Origin: JAHQVK01 sp036788295
Lineage (GTDB): Bacteria; Myxococcota; Kuafuiibacteriia; Kuafuiibacteriales; Kuafuiibacteriaceae
Direction of reading: 5' to 3'
Length of the DNA stretch: 64,000 nucleotides
Assembly (NCBI GenBank): GCA_036788295.1
Contig: DAIQNR010000021.1
Span: 5,788-69,787, forward strand
Part shown: positions 1 to 9,500 of the stretch, piece after piece
Numbering within the stretch: position 1 is the stretch's first letter
How the letters are laid out: every line of letters starts with the position of its first letter
Notes under the pieces: model-generated
Seen by the model: only the letters and a program-made list of their open reading frames with translations
Database searches by the model: none
Told to the model about the DNA's origin: nothing
Translations under genes and position numbers: made by a program

Positions 1-2942
1 GGGGGCGGCAGGTTGGGGCTTATCCGCAGGTAGACGAAGTCCCCGGCCTGGGCGCCAGCGGCGATCTGGGCGTTCAAATACGCGACCAACGCCGCGACGT
101 CGGTGTTCACCATCGCCCCAGAGGCGGTCGAGGGGGTGAGAAAGCCAGGGAGGATCATCGTCGCGTTCGGATCGGGGGTGCTGTCCGCGTGGAACATCGA
201 GGTGAGCACCACGCCGTCGGCCGCCGCCGCCGCCGCCGTCCGGTAGGGCAGCCCGTAGAGGTCGGCGTTCATCGCGTTCTCCATGGCGCCAGCGACGTTG
301 ATCACCTGGATGTTCAGCGAGGCCTCGGTGAACCCGCTGCCGGTCGGGAGCGGAGGGAGCACGAACGGGATGATGAAGGCCGTGCCTCCTTCGGCGTCGC
401 CTACCGTCGCGCCGCCGATGAACGCCTCCCGGAGCGCGGGCATCCCGCCGTTCCAAGAGACCACGCGGTCCTCCGGGTGAGCCCCGAGCACGACCCGCTG
501 CGCGAGCCGCACCCACGCGATGTCATCGACGAAAAACGTCGCCCCGGCCGGGTTCGCCCCGTTGCCGATGGCGACCAGGAACGGACCGAAGACGTTCGAG
601 TAGTTCCCGAAAGCAGCGAGGTCCACGGAGTATTGCGTGGGCGTCGTGCTGAGGGTGATGAAGTCGCGGACACCCACCCCCTCGCCGAGGTTCGGGTTGT
701 TGAGGCCGGCCCCGAACTCGATGACTTCGCCGCCGGCCTGGCCCCAGGCCCAGAAGCTCACCGCGTTGGCGCCCGGCGCCACCCGGAGGCCCTGAAGCCC
801 CATGAAGCCCTCGCCGACCGTCCAGAACGTCCCCGTGAAGGCGCCGCCCTGGCCGTTCCATACGAAGCGGTGGCACTCGCCCCGCTGGCTGCCGGCGCGG
901 CTCGGACACATGTCGTCTTCGGTGTGAAGCGGCGGCCCGCCGTCCCCGAACGCCGAGCGGTCGGGGAAGTTCGCGTCCACCACCATCGGCAGCGGGATCC
1001 CGGAGGGGATGCCCCCGACCGTCCACTGGATGTCATCGAGGTAGAAGGTCGCTCCGCTCGGGTTGGCCCCGTTGTTGAGCGCGAAGATGAACGGCCCGAA
1101 GAGCTGGGTGTACGCCCCGAAGTTGGCGAGGGGGATGAAGTACTGGGTGGGGGTGGTGGTCAGGGTGATGTTCTCGCGGACCGAGGCCGCTTCCCCGAGG
1201 CCGGAGTTCGCGAGCCCTGCGCCCACTTCCACGACCTCTCCGCCGCGCGCTCCCCATGCATAGAAGCTGATCTCGGTCGCACCGGGCGCGACCCGGCGGC
1301 CGCGGAGATCGTCAAAGCCGGTGCCGTTGACCCAAAAGGCCCCGGTGAAGCCCCCGCCCTGGCCGTTCCAGATGATGCGGTGGCAGTCACCGTTCATCCC
1401 GCCCGCGCGCATCGGACACATGGCGTCCTCATTGTGAAGCGGTGGTCCGCCGTCCCCGAACCCGGCCCGGCCGGAGAAGTGCTCGTCCACCGTCATGGGC
1501 AGGGGGATCTCGGTGGGGGCGCTGCCCTCCACCCAGCGAATGTCATCGATGTAGATCGTCGCGCCGCTCGGGTTGCTCATCGACGAGAGGGCGACGAGGA
1601 AGGCGCCCCGAACCCTCATGTAGGGGAAAGCCTCGAGCGACACCGTGTACTGGGTTGGCGAGGTGGTGAGCGTGATGAACTGCCGGACGCCGTTCGCCTC
1701 CCCGAGGTTTGGATTGTTCAGGCCGGCGCCGAACTCGACGACCTCGCCTCCGGCGGCGCCCCAGGCCTGAAAGGTGATCTCCGTCGCGCCGGCGGCCACC
1801 GGGACCGCGGTGATGTCCTCGAAGCCGGTCCCGTTGACCCAGAAGCTCCCGGTGAAGCCGCCGCCCTGGCCGTTCCAAGTGAAGCGGTGGCATTCGCCGT
1901 TCATGTCGCCCGCGCGCATCGGGCACATGTCGTCCTCGGTGTGGAGCGGGGGTCCGCCGTCGCCGAAGGCGGCTCGCCCGGAGAAATGGGTGTCCACGGT
2001 CATCGGAAGCGGAACGTCGTCCATGGGGATGGTTCGAGCGGCCCAGCGAATGTCGTCTACATAGATGGTCGCGCCGCTCGGGTTGCTCATCGACGCGAGC
2101 GCGACGAGAAAGGCCCCGCGGACCTCCGAGTAGGTGAAGCCCTCGAGCGAGACGGTGTACTGGGTGGGCGAGGTGCTGAGCGTGATGAACCGGCGAACCC
2201 CACCGGCCTCTTGAAGACCAGCGTTGTTCAAGCCGGCGCCGAACTCGACGACCTCGCCGCCCGCGGCGCCCCAGGCCTGAAAGGTGATCTCCGTCGCGCC
2301 GGCGACCACGGGTACCCCGTTGATGTCATCGAAGCCGGTGCCGTCGATCCAGAAGGCGCCGGTGAACGTGCCGCCTTGGCCGTCCCATCGGAAGCGGTGG
2401 CAAGCGCCATTCATGCCCCCGGCGCGCATCGGACATTCGTTGTCCTCGGTGTGAAGAGGGGCCCCGCTTTCGCTGAATCCAGCCCGGCCCGTGAAGTGCT
2501 CATCGACGGTCATCGGGAGCGTTCGCGGTCCGCCCACCATGCCCTCGGTCACCGAGACGTCCACCGAGGCAGTTCGCCCGGCCAGCTCGACGTTGATGCT
2601 CGCGGTTCCGACCGAAGCCCCGGTGACGATCCCGGTGGGCCCGACGGTCGCGACCTCCCGGTCGCTCGACATGTAGACGGCCTGCGCGCTGCGGTTCGCC
2701 GTGGTGCCGTCGTCGAAGGTCGCGGTGACCGTCAGCGCGGCGGTCTCCCCCACGCGGACGGACACCGGGTTCGGGCTCACGGCGATCGAGACGACCGCTC
2801 GCACGTCCCCCGTATCGCTCGGGCCGGTGTCGCGGGGACCGGTGTCGGCCGGGTCCGGGTCGTCCCCGCCGCAGCCGGCGGCGCCGGCCAGGATCAAAAG
2901 CAGCCCGGCCGCTGGCCAGGACGGTGTTCTCGTCAATCTCAT
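1..2942 (-). CDS. Large repeat lipoprotein, Big2 plus four ~170-aa repeats (C-terminus off the window)
   Basis: The frame stays open from an ATG at 2942 to the window edge (about 980 codons), so the C-terminus is missing. A GGGGGAG ribosome site lies just upstream of the ATG. Residues 1-24 form a signal with a Cys after LAGAAG, suggesting a lipoprotein, followed by a low-complexity Asp/Pro/Thr stretch. Residues about 45-135 look like a bacterial Ig-like (Big2) domain. Four tandem repeats of about 170 aa follow, each with a CPMRAGG...CHRF segment, an FQAWGAAGGE-like strand and a VDDIRW-like end, which look like galactose-binding-type carbohydrate modules. The last part, with a DLYGLPYR segment and a later GFLTPST segment, resembles a C-terminal module seen in secreted proteins of other phyla; that resemblance is from memory. 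It lies 24 bp after the laminarinase gene, so a role in binding beta-glucan at the surface is inferred. Confidence 0.72.
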   Translation of the reverse strand, partial: MRLTRTPSWPAAGLLLILAGAAGCGGDDPDPADTGPRDTGPSDTGDVRAVVSIAVSPNPVSVRVGETAALTVTATFDDGTTANRSAQAVYMSSDREVATVGPTGIVTGASVGTASINVELAGRTASVDVSVTEGMVGGPRTLPMTVDEHFTGRAGFSESGAPLHTEDNECPMRAGGMNGACHRFRWDGQGGTFTGAFWIDGTGFDDINGVPVVAGATEITFQAWGAAGGEVVEFGAGLNNAGLQEAGGVRRFITLSTSPTQYTVSLEGFTYSEVRGAFLVALASMSNPSGATIYVDDIRWAARTIPMDDVPLPMTVDTHFSGRAAFGDGGPPLHTEDDMCPMRAGDMNGECHRFTWNGQGGGFTGSFWVNGTGFEDITAVPVAAGATEITFQAWGAAGGEVVEFGAGLNNPNLGEANGVRQFITLTTSPTQYTVSLEAFPYMRVRGAFLVALSSMSNPSGATIYIDDIRWVEGSAPTEIPLPMTVDEHFSGRAGFGDGGPPLHNEDAMCPMRAGGMNGDCHRIIWNGQGGGFTGAFWVNGTGFDDLRGRRVAPGATEISFYAWGARGGEVVEVGAGLANSGLGEAASVRENITLTTTPTQYFIPLANFGAYTQLFGPFIFALNNGANPSGATFYLDDIQWTVGGIPSGIPLPMVVDANFPDRSAFGDGGPPLHTEDDMCPSRAGSQRGECHRFVWNGQGGAFTGTFWTVGEGFMGLQGLRVAPGANAVSFWAWGQAGGEVIEFGAGLNNPNLGEGVGVRDFITLSTTPTQYSVDLAAFGNYSNVFGPFLVAIGNGANPAGATFFVDDIAWVRLAQRVVLGAHPEDRVVSWNGGMPALREAFIGGATVGDAEGGTAFIIPFVLPPLPTGSGFTEASLNIQVINVAGAMENAMNADLYGLPYRTAAAAAADGVVLTSMFHADSTPDPNATMILPGFLTPSTASGAMVNTDVAALVAYLNAQIAAGAQAGDFVYLRISPNLPP
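490..2525 (-). repeat. Four in-frame coding repeats of about 510 bp
   Basis: Four head-to-tail copies of a unit of about 505-515 bp lie inside the leftward lipoprotein gene. The easiest landmarks on the + strand are the GATGTCATCGA-like segments near 518, 1030, 1540 and 2048, and the CACCGTCATGGGCAG-like segments near 980, 1490, 2000 and 2510. The copies differ mostly at synonymous positions and in short loops, so this is an old protein-domain amplification and not an assembly artefact. Confidence 0.8.
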
Positions 2943-2966
2943 GTTCTCCCCCTCGTCGCCGGACCC

Positions 2967-3794
2967 TCAGCGGGCGCGGCGGTAGACCCTCACGTAGTCC
3001 ACCAGCATCGTCTGCGGGAACGCGGTGTCGTCGCCGACCGGCCCCACGAAGGTGCCGCCGACGGCCACGTTCAGAATGATGAAAAAAGGTTTGTCGAAGA
3101 CCCAGTCCCCGCGGGCCAGGACGTCCCGCGCGCTGAGCACGCTGTAGACCTCATCGTCCACCCACCAGGTGATCCGGCTCGGGTCCCACTCCACCGCGAA
3201 GACGTGGAAATCCTCGTCGAAGCCGGCTTCGGTCTCGAGGCGATAGGTCCTCGTGAGCGCGTTGCCTCCGGCATATCCCGGCCCATGCACGCTTCCGAGC
3301 ACCGTTCTCGGCTCCTGCCCGCGGTACTCCATGATGTCGATCTCGCCGGTCTCGGGCCAGCCCACCTGCGAAAAGTCGTCGCCGAGCATCCAGAACGCCG
3401 GCCAGATCCCTTGGCCCCGCGGCATCAGCATCCGGGCCTCGATTCGGCCGTAGCGGGTCGAGAAGAGCCCTTCGGTCTTGATCCGGGCGGACGTGTACTC
3501 CCGCCCGGCGAAGCTCTCGCGCCGGGCGGTCAGGGCGAGGTTCCCGTTGCCGTCGAGCGACACGTTGGTCGGTTGGTCGGTGTTGAACTCGAGCTGCTGG
3601 TTGCCCCAGCCGTCCCCGCCCGGGCCGATCCCTACGTCGTAGGTCCAAAACGATGGGTTTGGGCTCTGGCCGGCAGGCCCATCGAACTCTTCCGCCCAGA
3701 CCAGCTCGAAGCCCTCCGGCGGGCTCACGACGCCTTCCGTCTGCGCGCTGCAGGCGGCGCACGCGGCCAGCCATGCGGTTGCCAATTCTCTCAT
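2967..3794 (-). CDS. GH16 endo-beta-1,3-glucanase (laminarinase), lipoprotein
   Basis: This 275-aa protein has the family 16 catalytic signature GEIDIMEYRG: E151 is the predicted nucleophile, D153 the helper and E156 the acid/base. Other family landmarks are LVWAEEFDG near residue 31, IEARMLMPRGQGIWPAFWML at 118-137 and a C-terminal VDYVRVY strand. The N-terminus has a lipobox-like LAAC at residues 9-12, so the enzyme is probably anchored in a membrane facing the periplasm or surface. GH16 laminarinases cut internal beta-1,3 or beta-1,3/1,4 linkages of laminarin-type glucans. The gene overlaps the end of the ROK repressor gene by 4 bp and is followed 24 bp later by the repeat lipoprotein, forming one leftward operon. 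The family call is firm; exact specificity is inferred from context. Confidence 0.93.
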   Translation of the reverse strand: MRELATAWLAACAACSAQTEGVVSPPEGFELVWAEEFDGPAGQSPNPSFWTYDVGIGPGGDGWGNQQLEFNTDQPTNVSLDGNGNLALTARRESFAGREYTSARIKTEGLFSTRYGRIEARMLMPRGQGIWPAFWMLGDDFSQVGWPETGEIDIMEYRGQEPRTVLGSVHGPGYAGGNALTRTYRLETEAGFDEDFHVFAVEWDPSRITWWVDDEVYSVLSARDVLARGDWVFDKPFFIILNVAVGGTFVGPVGDDTAFPQTMLVDYVRVYRRAR

Positions 3795-5036
3795 GACGTT
3801 TCCCCCTCCCGCGCAAACAGCGGGATCTCCTCGGCCTCGATGGCCGCCTGCAGGATCGCGGTCGCGGCGCCGAGCGCGACGCTCTGCTCATCGATCTGGC
3901 TCCGCACCACGCGCTGGGCCGGGTCGCCGAAGGTGCGCTTCGCGATGGCCCGGCGGAGCGGGCGCAGCAGCACCTCCCCAGCCAAGGTCAGGTCTCCGCC
4001 CACCACCAGCACCGACGGGTCGAGCACGTTGAGCAGGTTTCCGAGGCCCTCTCCGAGGCGCTCTCCCACGTACTCCATGATCTCGACCGCGAGCGGATCG
4101 TCCTTGCGCGCTGCGGCGACGAGGCCATCCATGTCGACGGCCCCCCCGTGAAGCAGGCTGTCCGGGAAGTGGGGCAGGCGGGCGCGGGCCCTCTCCACCA
4201 GCGCGGGGGTCCCGATCAGAACGTTCAGGCATCCCTGGCCTCCGCACATGCACGGAGGGCCGTTCGGATCCACGGAGAGATGCCCGAGCTCACCGGCGAA
4301 TCCGTTCGCGCCGGTGAGGATCCGGCCTCCGATCATGATCCCGGCCCCGATCCCGGTCGCAACCTTCACGAACACCAGGTCGCCCGGGCCCCGGTGGCCC
4401 CACCACCGCTCGGCCAGGGCCCCGAGGTTCGCGTCGTTCTCGACGCGGACCGGGCGCCCGAAGGCGGCCTCGACCCGGGTCGCGGGGTCGAGGCCCTGCC
4501 ACGCCGGCAGAATGGCTGGGTGCGGTTTTCGGCTCGCCGGGTCCACCGGCGCAGGCAGCGCCACCCCGACGCCGAGCAGCCGCTCCTCCCAGCCCTCGAG
4601 CACCGAATGCCCCATCTCGAGGAGCATGGGGAGGGCCTTCTTTGGTTCATGACGGGCGTCGATGCGCGCTGCGTCACGGCGGAGGATCTTCCCCCTGAGA
4701 TCGGTGAGGACCGCGCCGACGTGGGAGGCTCCGACGTCGAGTCCGAGGCAGACCCGCGCGTCGGCCAAGAAGCGGAGGATGATGGGCTTTCGGCCTCCAT
4801 TGGAGTCGCCGGCCCCCCGCTCCTCGACCAAGCCCGCCGAGAGGAGCTCGCTCACCGCGGCGGAGACCGTCGAGCGACTCAGGCCGCTCAACTTCGCGAC
4901 GTCGGCCCTCGAGATCTCCCCTCTGGCCCAAAGGAAACGAAACACCGCGGAGCGAGGGTTCAGGGCCTCTCCGTCTAGGGGCAGCACGAGCGGGGACCCT
5001 TCCCCCTCGAGCGCGCGTTGTGCAAGACCGGTGGCC
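3791..5036 (-). CDS. ROK-family transcriptional repressor
   Basis: The N-terminal part has a MarR-like winged helix-turn-helix (ISRADVAKLSGLSRSTVSAA). The sugar-kinase-like ROK domain follows, with LGLDVGASHVGAVLTD at its start and the zinc motif CMCGGQGCLN in the effector region. Such proteins bind a sugar and release an operator. I chose the GTG at 5036, giving 414 aa, because AAGGA lies 9 nt upstream. An in-frame ATG at 5134 would add 33 residues but would place the inverted repeat and the TTGACA box inside the coding sequence. The gene heads the GH16 operon and is divergent from the GH1 operon, so it is the likely repressor of both. The inducer is probably glucose or a beta-gluco-oligosaccharide (inference). 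Confidence 0.88.
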
Positions 5037-5038
5037 AC

Positions 5039-5061
5039 CTTTGTCCGTCCTTCGAACAAAG
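5039..5061. promoter_or_regulatory. Inverted repeat, probable ROK operator
   Basis: A perfect 6-bp inverted repeat, CTTTGT-N11-ACAAAG, lies just upstream of the GTG chosen for the ROK gene. It overlaps the predicted leftward -10 region and ribosome site. A TTCGAA palindrome lies inside it. The right arm contains CGAACAAAGT, which recurs with small changes at 5144-5154 and 5179-5188. The position fits an autoregulatory operator. Confidence 0.45.
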
Positions 5062-5086
5062 TGGGCTTAGCCCGAGGACCTGTCAA
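5058..5086 (-). promoter_or_regulatory. Sigma-70-like promoter for the ROK operon
   Basis: Read leftward, a perfect TTGACA (-35) sits at 5086-5081 and is separated by 17 bp from CACTTT (5063-5058) as a weak -10. Transcription would start around 5051, leaving a short leader that carries the AAGGA ribosome site before the GTG at 5036. The -35 is convincing; the -10 is poor. Confidence 0.4.
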
Positions 5087-5138
5087 CCACTCGAATCTAT
5101 GCTGCAAAGCAAAAATGGTATTTTTTGGTGGCACCGCA

Positions 5139-5183
5139 TTGACCGAACCAAAGTAGCGCGCCTACATCGTTCGGGTGCCGAAC
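5139..5183 (+). promoter_or_regulatory. Rightward promoter-like boxes and palindrome at the GH1 start
   Basis: TTGACC at 5139-5144 is followed after 18 bp by TACATC at 5163-5168. Transcription would start at or next to the GTG at 5175, so the message may be leaderless; no Shine-Dalgarno sequence is visible. A perfect 6+3+6 palindrome, GTTCGG-GTG-CCGAAC (5169-5183), has the start codon as its loop. This could be a second repressor site blocking the start point, or an RNA hairpin over the start codon. The -10 match is weak. Confidence 0.35.
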
Positions 5184-6566
5184 AAACTTCGCGGTTCCGG
5201 AGCGCGACGCGCCCGGTTCCCCACCGCGTTTCGCTGGGGCGTGGCTACGTCCTCGGCCCAGATCGAAGGGATCGACGGTCGAGCCCCATCCATCTGGGAC
5301 CGATTCGCCGCCGAACCGGGCCGGATCGAGGATGGTTCAAACCCGAGCGTCGCCTGCGGACACTTCGAACGGTGGAGGGAGGACCTCGAGAGCCTGGATT
5401 GGCTCGGGGTCAACGCCTACCGGTTCTCGATCGCCTGGCCGCGGGTCCTACCCGAGGGGCGGGGGCTGCCCTCCGCGGCGGGGCTCGACTTCTACGACCG
5501 GCTGGTGGACCGCCTGCTCGAGCTCGGCGTCACGCCCTTCGTCACCCTGTACCATTGGGATCTGCCGGCCAGCATCCAGGACGGGGGAGGTTGGTGCAAC
5601 CGGGACACCGTGGAGGACTTCGCGGACTTCGCGCGGGTCTGCGGGCGGAGGCTCGGGGACCGGGTCCCTACCTTCGTCACCCACAACGAGCCGTGGTGCG
5701 CGGCGATGCTCGGGCACGAGCACGGCGTGCACGCCCCGGGGATGAAGGACCGCTCCCTAGCGCTCGCCGCCGCCCACCACATGCTTCTCTCCCACGGGCG
5801 CGCCGTCCAAGTCCTCCGGGCCGAGGCCCCGGGGGCCGAGGTGGGGATCGTGCAGCTCGTGAGTCCGTGCCATCCGGCATCGGGGAGCGAGGCGGACCGC
5901 GCCGAGGCGCGCCGCGTCGATGCGGAGCTGAACCGGTGGTTCATCGAGCCCGTGGCGCTCGGAACCTACCCGAAGTGCCTGGTCGACCGGTACCTCGAGC
6001 AGGGTCTCTTGTCGGACCGGCACCCGGCGCTGACCGAGACCGCGGACCTCGACATCATCTCCGTCCCGACCGACTTCCTCGGGCTCAACTACTACTCCCG
6101 GATCATCTGCAGGGCGCCGATTCCGGAGCACGAGAACGAGCCGCGCACGGTCTTCCGTGACGAGGAAGGGGTCACGACCATGGGCTGGGAGGTCTACCCG
6201 GACGGCCTCATCGAGGTCATCCGGCGGGGCGTCGAGGAGTGGCGCGCGTCGAAGATCTACATCACCGAGAGCGGCGCCGCCTACGACGACCAGGTGGGGC
6301 CCGGGGGGACGGTTCTCGACGAGCTGCGCTGCCGCTATCTCGAACGCCACCTCGAGGCGCTCGAAGCGGCGGTCGAGGACGGCCTCCCGGTGGGCGGCTT
6401 CTTCTTCTGGTCATTGCTCGACAACTTCGAGTGGGCCTTCGGGCTCAACAAGCGCTTTGGTCTCTTTCGAGTCGACCCCGAGTCGCTCGAGCGGAGCCCC
6501 AAGAAGAGCGCGTTTCTCTTTCGATCGTTTCTCGCCAGCAGCCAGAGGGGGGCTGAAGCACCATGA
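5175..6566 (+). CDS. bglA: GH1 beta-glucosidase
   Basis: A 463-aa family 1 glycoside hydrolase of normal length. It begins with the typical FPTAFRWGVATSSAQIEG strand. The acid/base glutamate is in THNEPWC (E172) and the nucleophile in ITESGAAYDD (E365), and the C-terminal WSLLDNFEWAFG substrate-binding segment is present. No signal peptide is seen, so it acts in the cytoplasm, releasing glucose from imported beta-gluco-oligosaccharides. It starts at GTG and its end overlaps the next gene by 4 bp (ATGA), making it the first gene of the rightward glucan operon. The gene symbol follows common usage for GH1 beta-glucosidases. Confidence 0.95.
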   Translation: MPNKLRGSGARRARFPTAFRWGVATSSAQIEGIDGRAPSIWDRFAAEPGRIEDGSNPSVACGHFERWREDLESLDWLGVNAYRFSIAWPRVLPEGRGLPSAAGLDFYDRLVDRLLELGVTPFVTLYHWDLPASIQDGGGWCNRDTVEDFADFARVCGRRLGDRVPTFVTHNEPWCAAMLGHEHGVHAPGMKDRSLALAAAHHMLLSHGRAVQVLRAEAPGAEVGIVQLVSPCHPASGSEADRAEARRVDAELNRWFIEPVALGTYPKCLVDRYLEQGLLSDRHPALTETADLDIISVPTDFLGLNYYSRIICRAPIPEHENEPRTVFRDEEGVTTMGWEVYPDGLIEVIRRGVEEWRASKIYITESGAAYDDQVGPGGTVLDELRCRYLERHLEALEAAVEDGLPVGGFFFWSLLDNFEWAFGLNKRFGLFRVDPESLERSPKKSAFLFRSFLASSQRGAEAP

Positions 6567-9500
6567 TCGGGACGCTCGTTTTCATCGCCGCCGGGCTCAG
6601 TTCCCAGGCCGGCGTGACTCCCGCCGCCGCGCCGGCCCGCGCCTCGGCGGCGGCCATGGTCCGCACCGTCAAGGACGCCGGCGGCTGGCGGCTTCAGGTC
6701 GACGGCAGGGACTTCATGGTCCTCGGCATGAACTGGGACTACTTCCCGGTGGGGACCAACTACAGCTACGATTTCTGGGGGAAGCCAGACGAATTCATCC
6801 AGGTGGCGCTCGATCGGGAGATGAGCCTCATGCGAGACATGGGCGCGAACTCGATCCGCGCGTACATCGGCATGCCGCCCAAATGGATCAAGTACATTTA
6901 CGAGAAGTACGGGATCTGGACGATCCTCAACCACCCCATGGCCCGCTACGGCCACATGGTGGATGGCGTCTACATCAGCCCGACCAACTACGCCGATCCG
7001 CGGCTCAGGCAGATCCTGAAGGAGGAGATCCAGCAGCTCGTGCTCCAGTACCGGGACACGCCCGGCCTCCTGATGTGGCTGCTCGGCAACGAGAACAACT
7101 ACGGCCTGTACTGGGCGTCGGCGGAGATCGAGAATCTCCCCGACCGGAACAAGGAGGACGCGCGCGCCACCTACCTGTACACCCTCTACGGTGAGCTGAC
7201 CGACGTCATCCACCAGCTCGACGACCGCCACCCGGTCGCGATGGCCAACGGAGACCTGCAGTTCATCGACCTCATCGCCCAGCACGCCGGCAACATCGAC
7301 ATCATGGGGTCCAACGTCTACCGCGGCCCCTCCTCGGGCGACCTGTTCGCGGTCGTCGCCGAGAAGCTCGACAAGCCCTTCGTCTACACCGAGTTCGGAT
7401 CGGACGCCTACCACGCCCTCGAGAAGCGCGAAGCGCACCTCGAGCAATCGGAGGTCCTGCGCAGCCTCTGGCAGGAGATCTACGAGCAGAGCCACGGAAA
7501 GGGCCTGGTCGGCAACTCCATCGGCGGCATGACCTTCCAGTGGAGCGACGGCTGGTGGAAGTACCGCCAAGACGAGAACCTGAGCGTGCAGGACACGACC
7601 GCGAGCTGGGCGAACGCGGCCTATCGCTTCGACTTCGAGGAAGGGAAGAACAACATGAACGAGGAGTGGTTCGGCGTCTGCGCCAAGGGCCGGACCGACT
7701 CCCGGGGCCACTACCCGCTCTTCCCGAGGACCGCGTACTACGTCCTGCAGAAGGGCTACGAGCTCGACCCGTACGCGCCGCTCACCGATCTCGCCCGCAT
7801 CCGGGAGCACTGGGGGAGCATTCGACCGGAGCGCCTGAGCACCCACTACCTGGTGACGTCCCTCGGCGAGAAGGTGCGCGAGCTGGGGATGGTGCAGGCC
7901 ATCAACCTCACCATGCAGTTCGAGACCTTCACCACCGGAGGATCGCGGCTCACCGAGCCGGAGCGGGCCACGGATCGATTCGACCACCTGCAGTCGTTCT
8001 ACGTAGACGTCGGGATAAAGCCGACCGAGAACATTCGGGGCCGCCTCTCGCTCAACGTGCTCGGAAACGTCGCCGCCAACCCGATCAACGAGATCTTCTA
8101 CGAGAACCGGGCTCTCCCTCAGGAGGTGCTCGCACCCTTCGGCCGGAGCGTGGTCGTCGGCGACCTCGAGCGGCTCGCCGTCTACCAGGCCGACTTCGAC
8201 TGGGAGGAAGATTGGTTCGATCTTCGGGGCTTCTACCGAGTGGGGCACTACCACTGGGCCTACGAGGGCGACTTCTTCGGGATCTACCAGGAGGCGAACT
8301 ACCAGCCGGCGGTGGACATGTTCAACGCGAACGCCCCGAACGGCTTCGAGTTCGTGGGGAAGAAGTTGCTGAAGGGGCTCAAGATCGCGGCCGGGCCGGA
8401 GCTGACCTGGGGCGCGAACCCGACCATCATCGCGAAATACCACCGGGAGTATGGGCCGTTCGCGTTCTCGTTCATGCACCAGGAAGACATCGCCCAGCGG
8501 GCCAACGCGCCCACCTCCTCCGTGATCCCGCTCCCTCGAACGAGGAAGACCTCGCTGTACCTCGCCTACAAGCTCGGGGACCTGAAGCTCGAGGCGGGGG
8601 GGCTGATGGCCGGCACGGACCGCCTCGGCCGGTCCTTCACCGTCGTGCGGGAGGCGAGCGGCGACAGCGGCTACCTGGGGAGCGGCTTCGACGTCTTCGA
8701 CGGGACGATCGACTACAACGACACTTTCGGGGCCAAAGCGAAGATCTCCTACACCCGCAACAACCTGAACCTCTACGTTCAGGGCAACTACCGGGGGCTC
8801 GTCGCCGACGGTGGCTACGATCAGACGATCACGTTCACGGGCTGGGCGCTGAAGGACACCGGCTACGGCAACAACTACCACGTGCTCGCCGGAGGCGCCT
8901 ACAACATCGGGCCGCTCCAGTTCGCGCCGAACTTCATGTACCAAGTGCCGCTCGAGGGCCCGCTCCCCAGCGTCCCCGACCTCTTCGACCGGGACAGCGG
9001 CCGGTATTTCTCGGGGGTTCGGCCTCGAAACCTGCTCCAGGACCCGTTCTGGGTTCGGGAGAACCGGGAGACGATCGGCGCGGAGCTGCTCATCGGGTAT
9101 GATCCGACGGGGGCGACCTGGGCCTGGGCGTGGGACAACGTGGTGCGGGAGGACGCGCCGTTCGCCGGCTTCTTGACCTTCGTCTACAAGGTGCTGCCGA
9201 CGTCGCAGGACGCGGTGGTCGCGGTGGCCGAGGAGGGGTTTTTGTTCGCGTTCCCCGGGGCGCCCCCGGCGCAGGACCTCTACGAGGTCCGGGGCCGCAT
9301 GATCTTCAACCCCGACTCCCAAACCCACATCGTCATCGATGGGTACGGGGGCATCGGCCAGGCCCGGGGCGACGACGACCGCCTCATCACGAGGGGCGGG
9401 GGCTTCTTTCGGGTGACCCACCGTCAGTTCGACCTCGGCGGCTTCGTGAAGGTGAACGACTGGGGTCCTTTCGACTACCACCAGGACTTCAACCTCACCT

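Noticed and set aside
189..4151. Long rightward open frame of about 1,320 codons over the repeat lipoprotein, GH16 and ROK genes
   Set aside because: It is antisense to genes with clear motifs, is Arg/Pro/Glu-rich and low in complexity, and reflects high G+C content.
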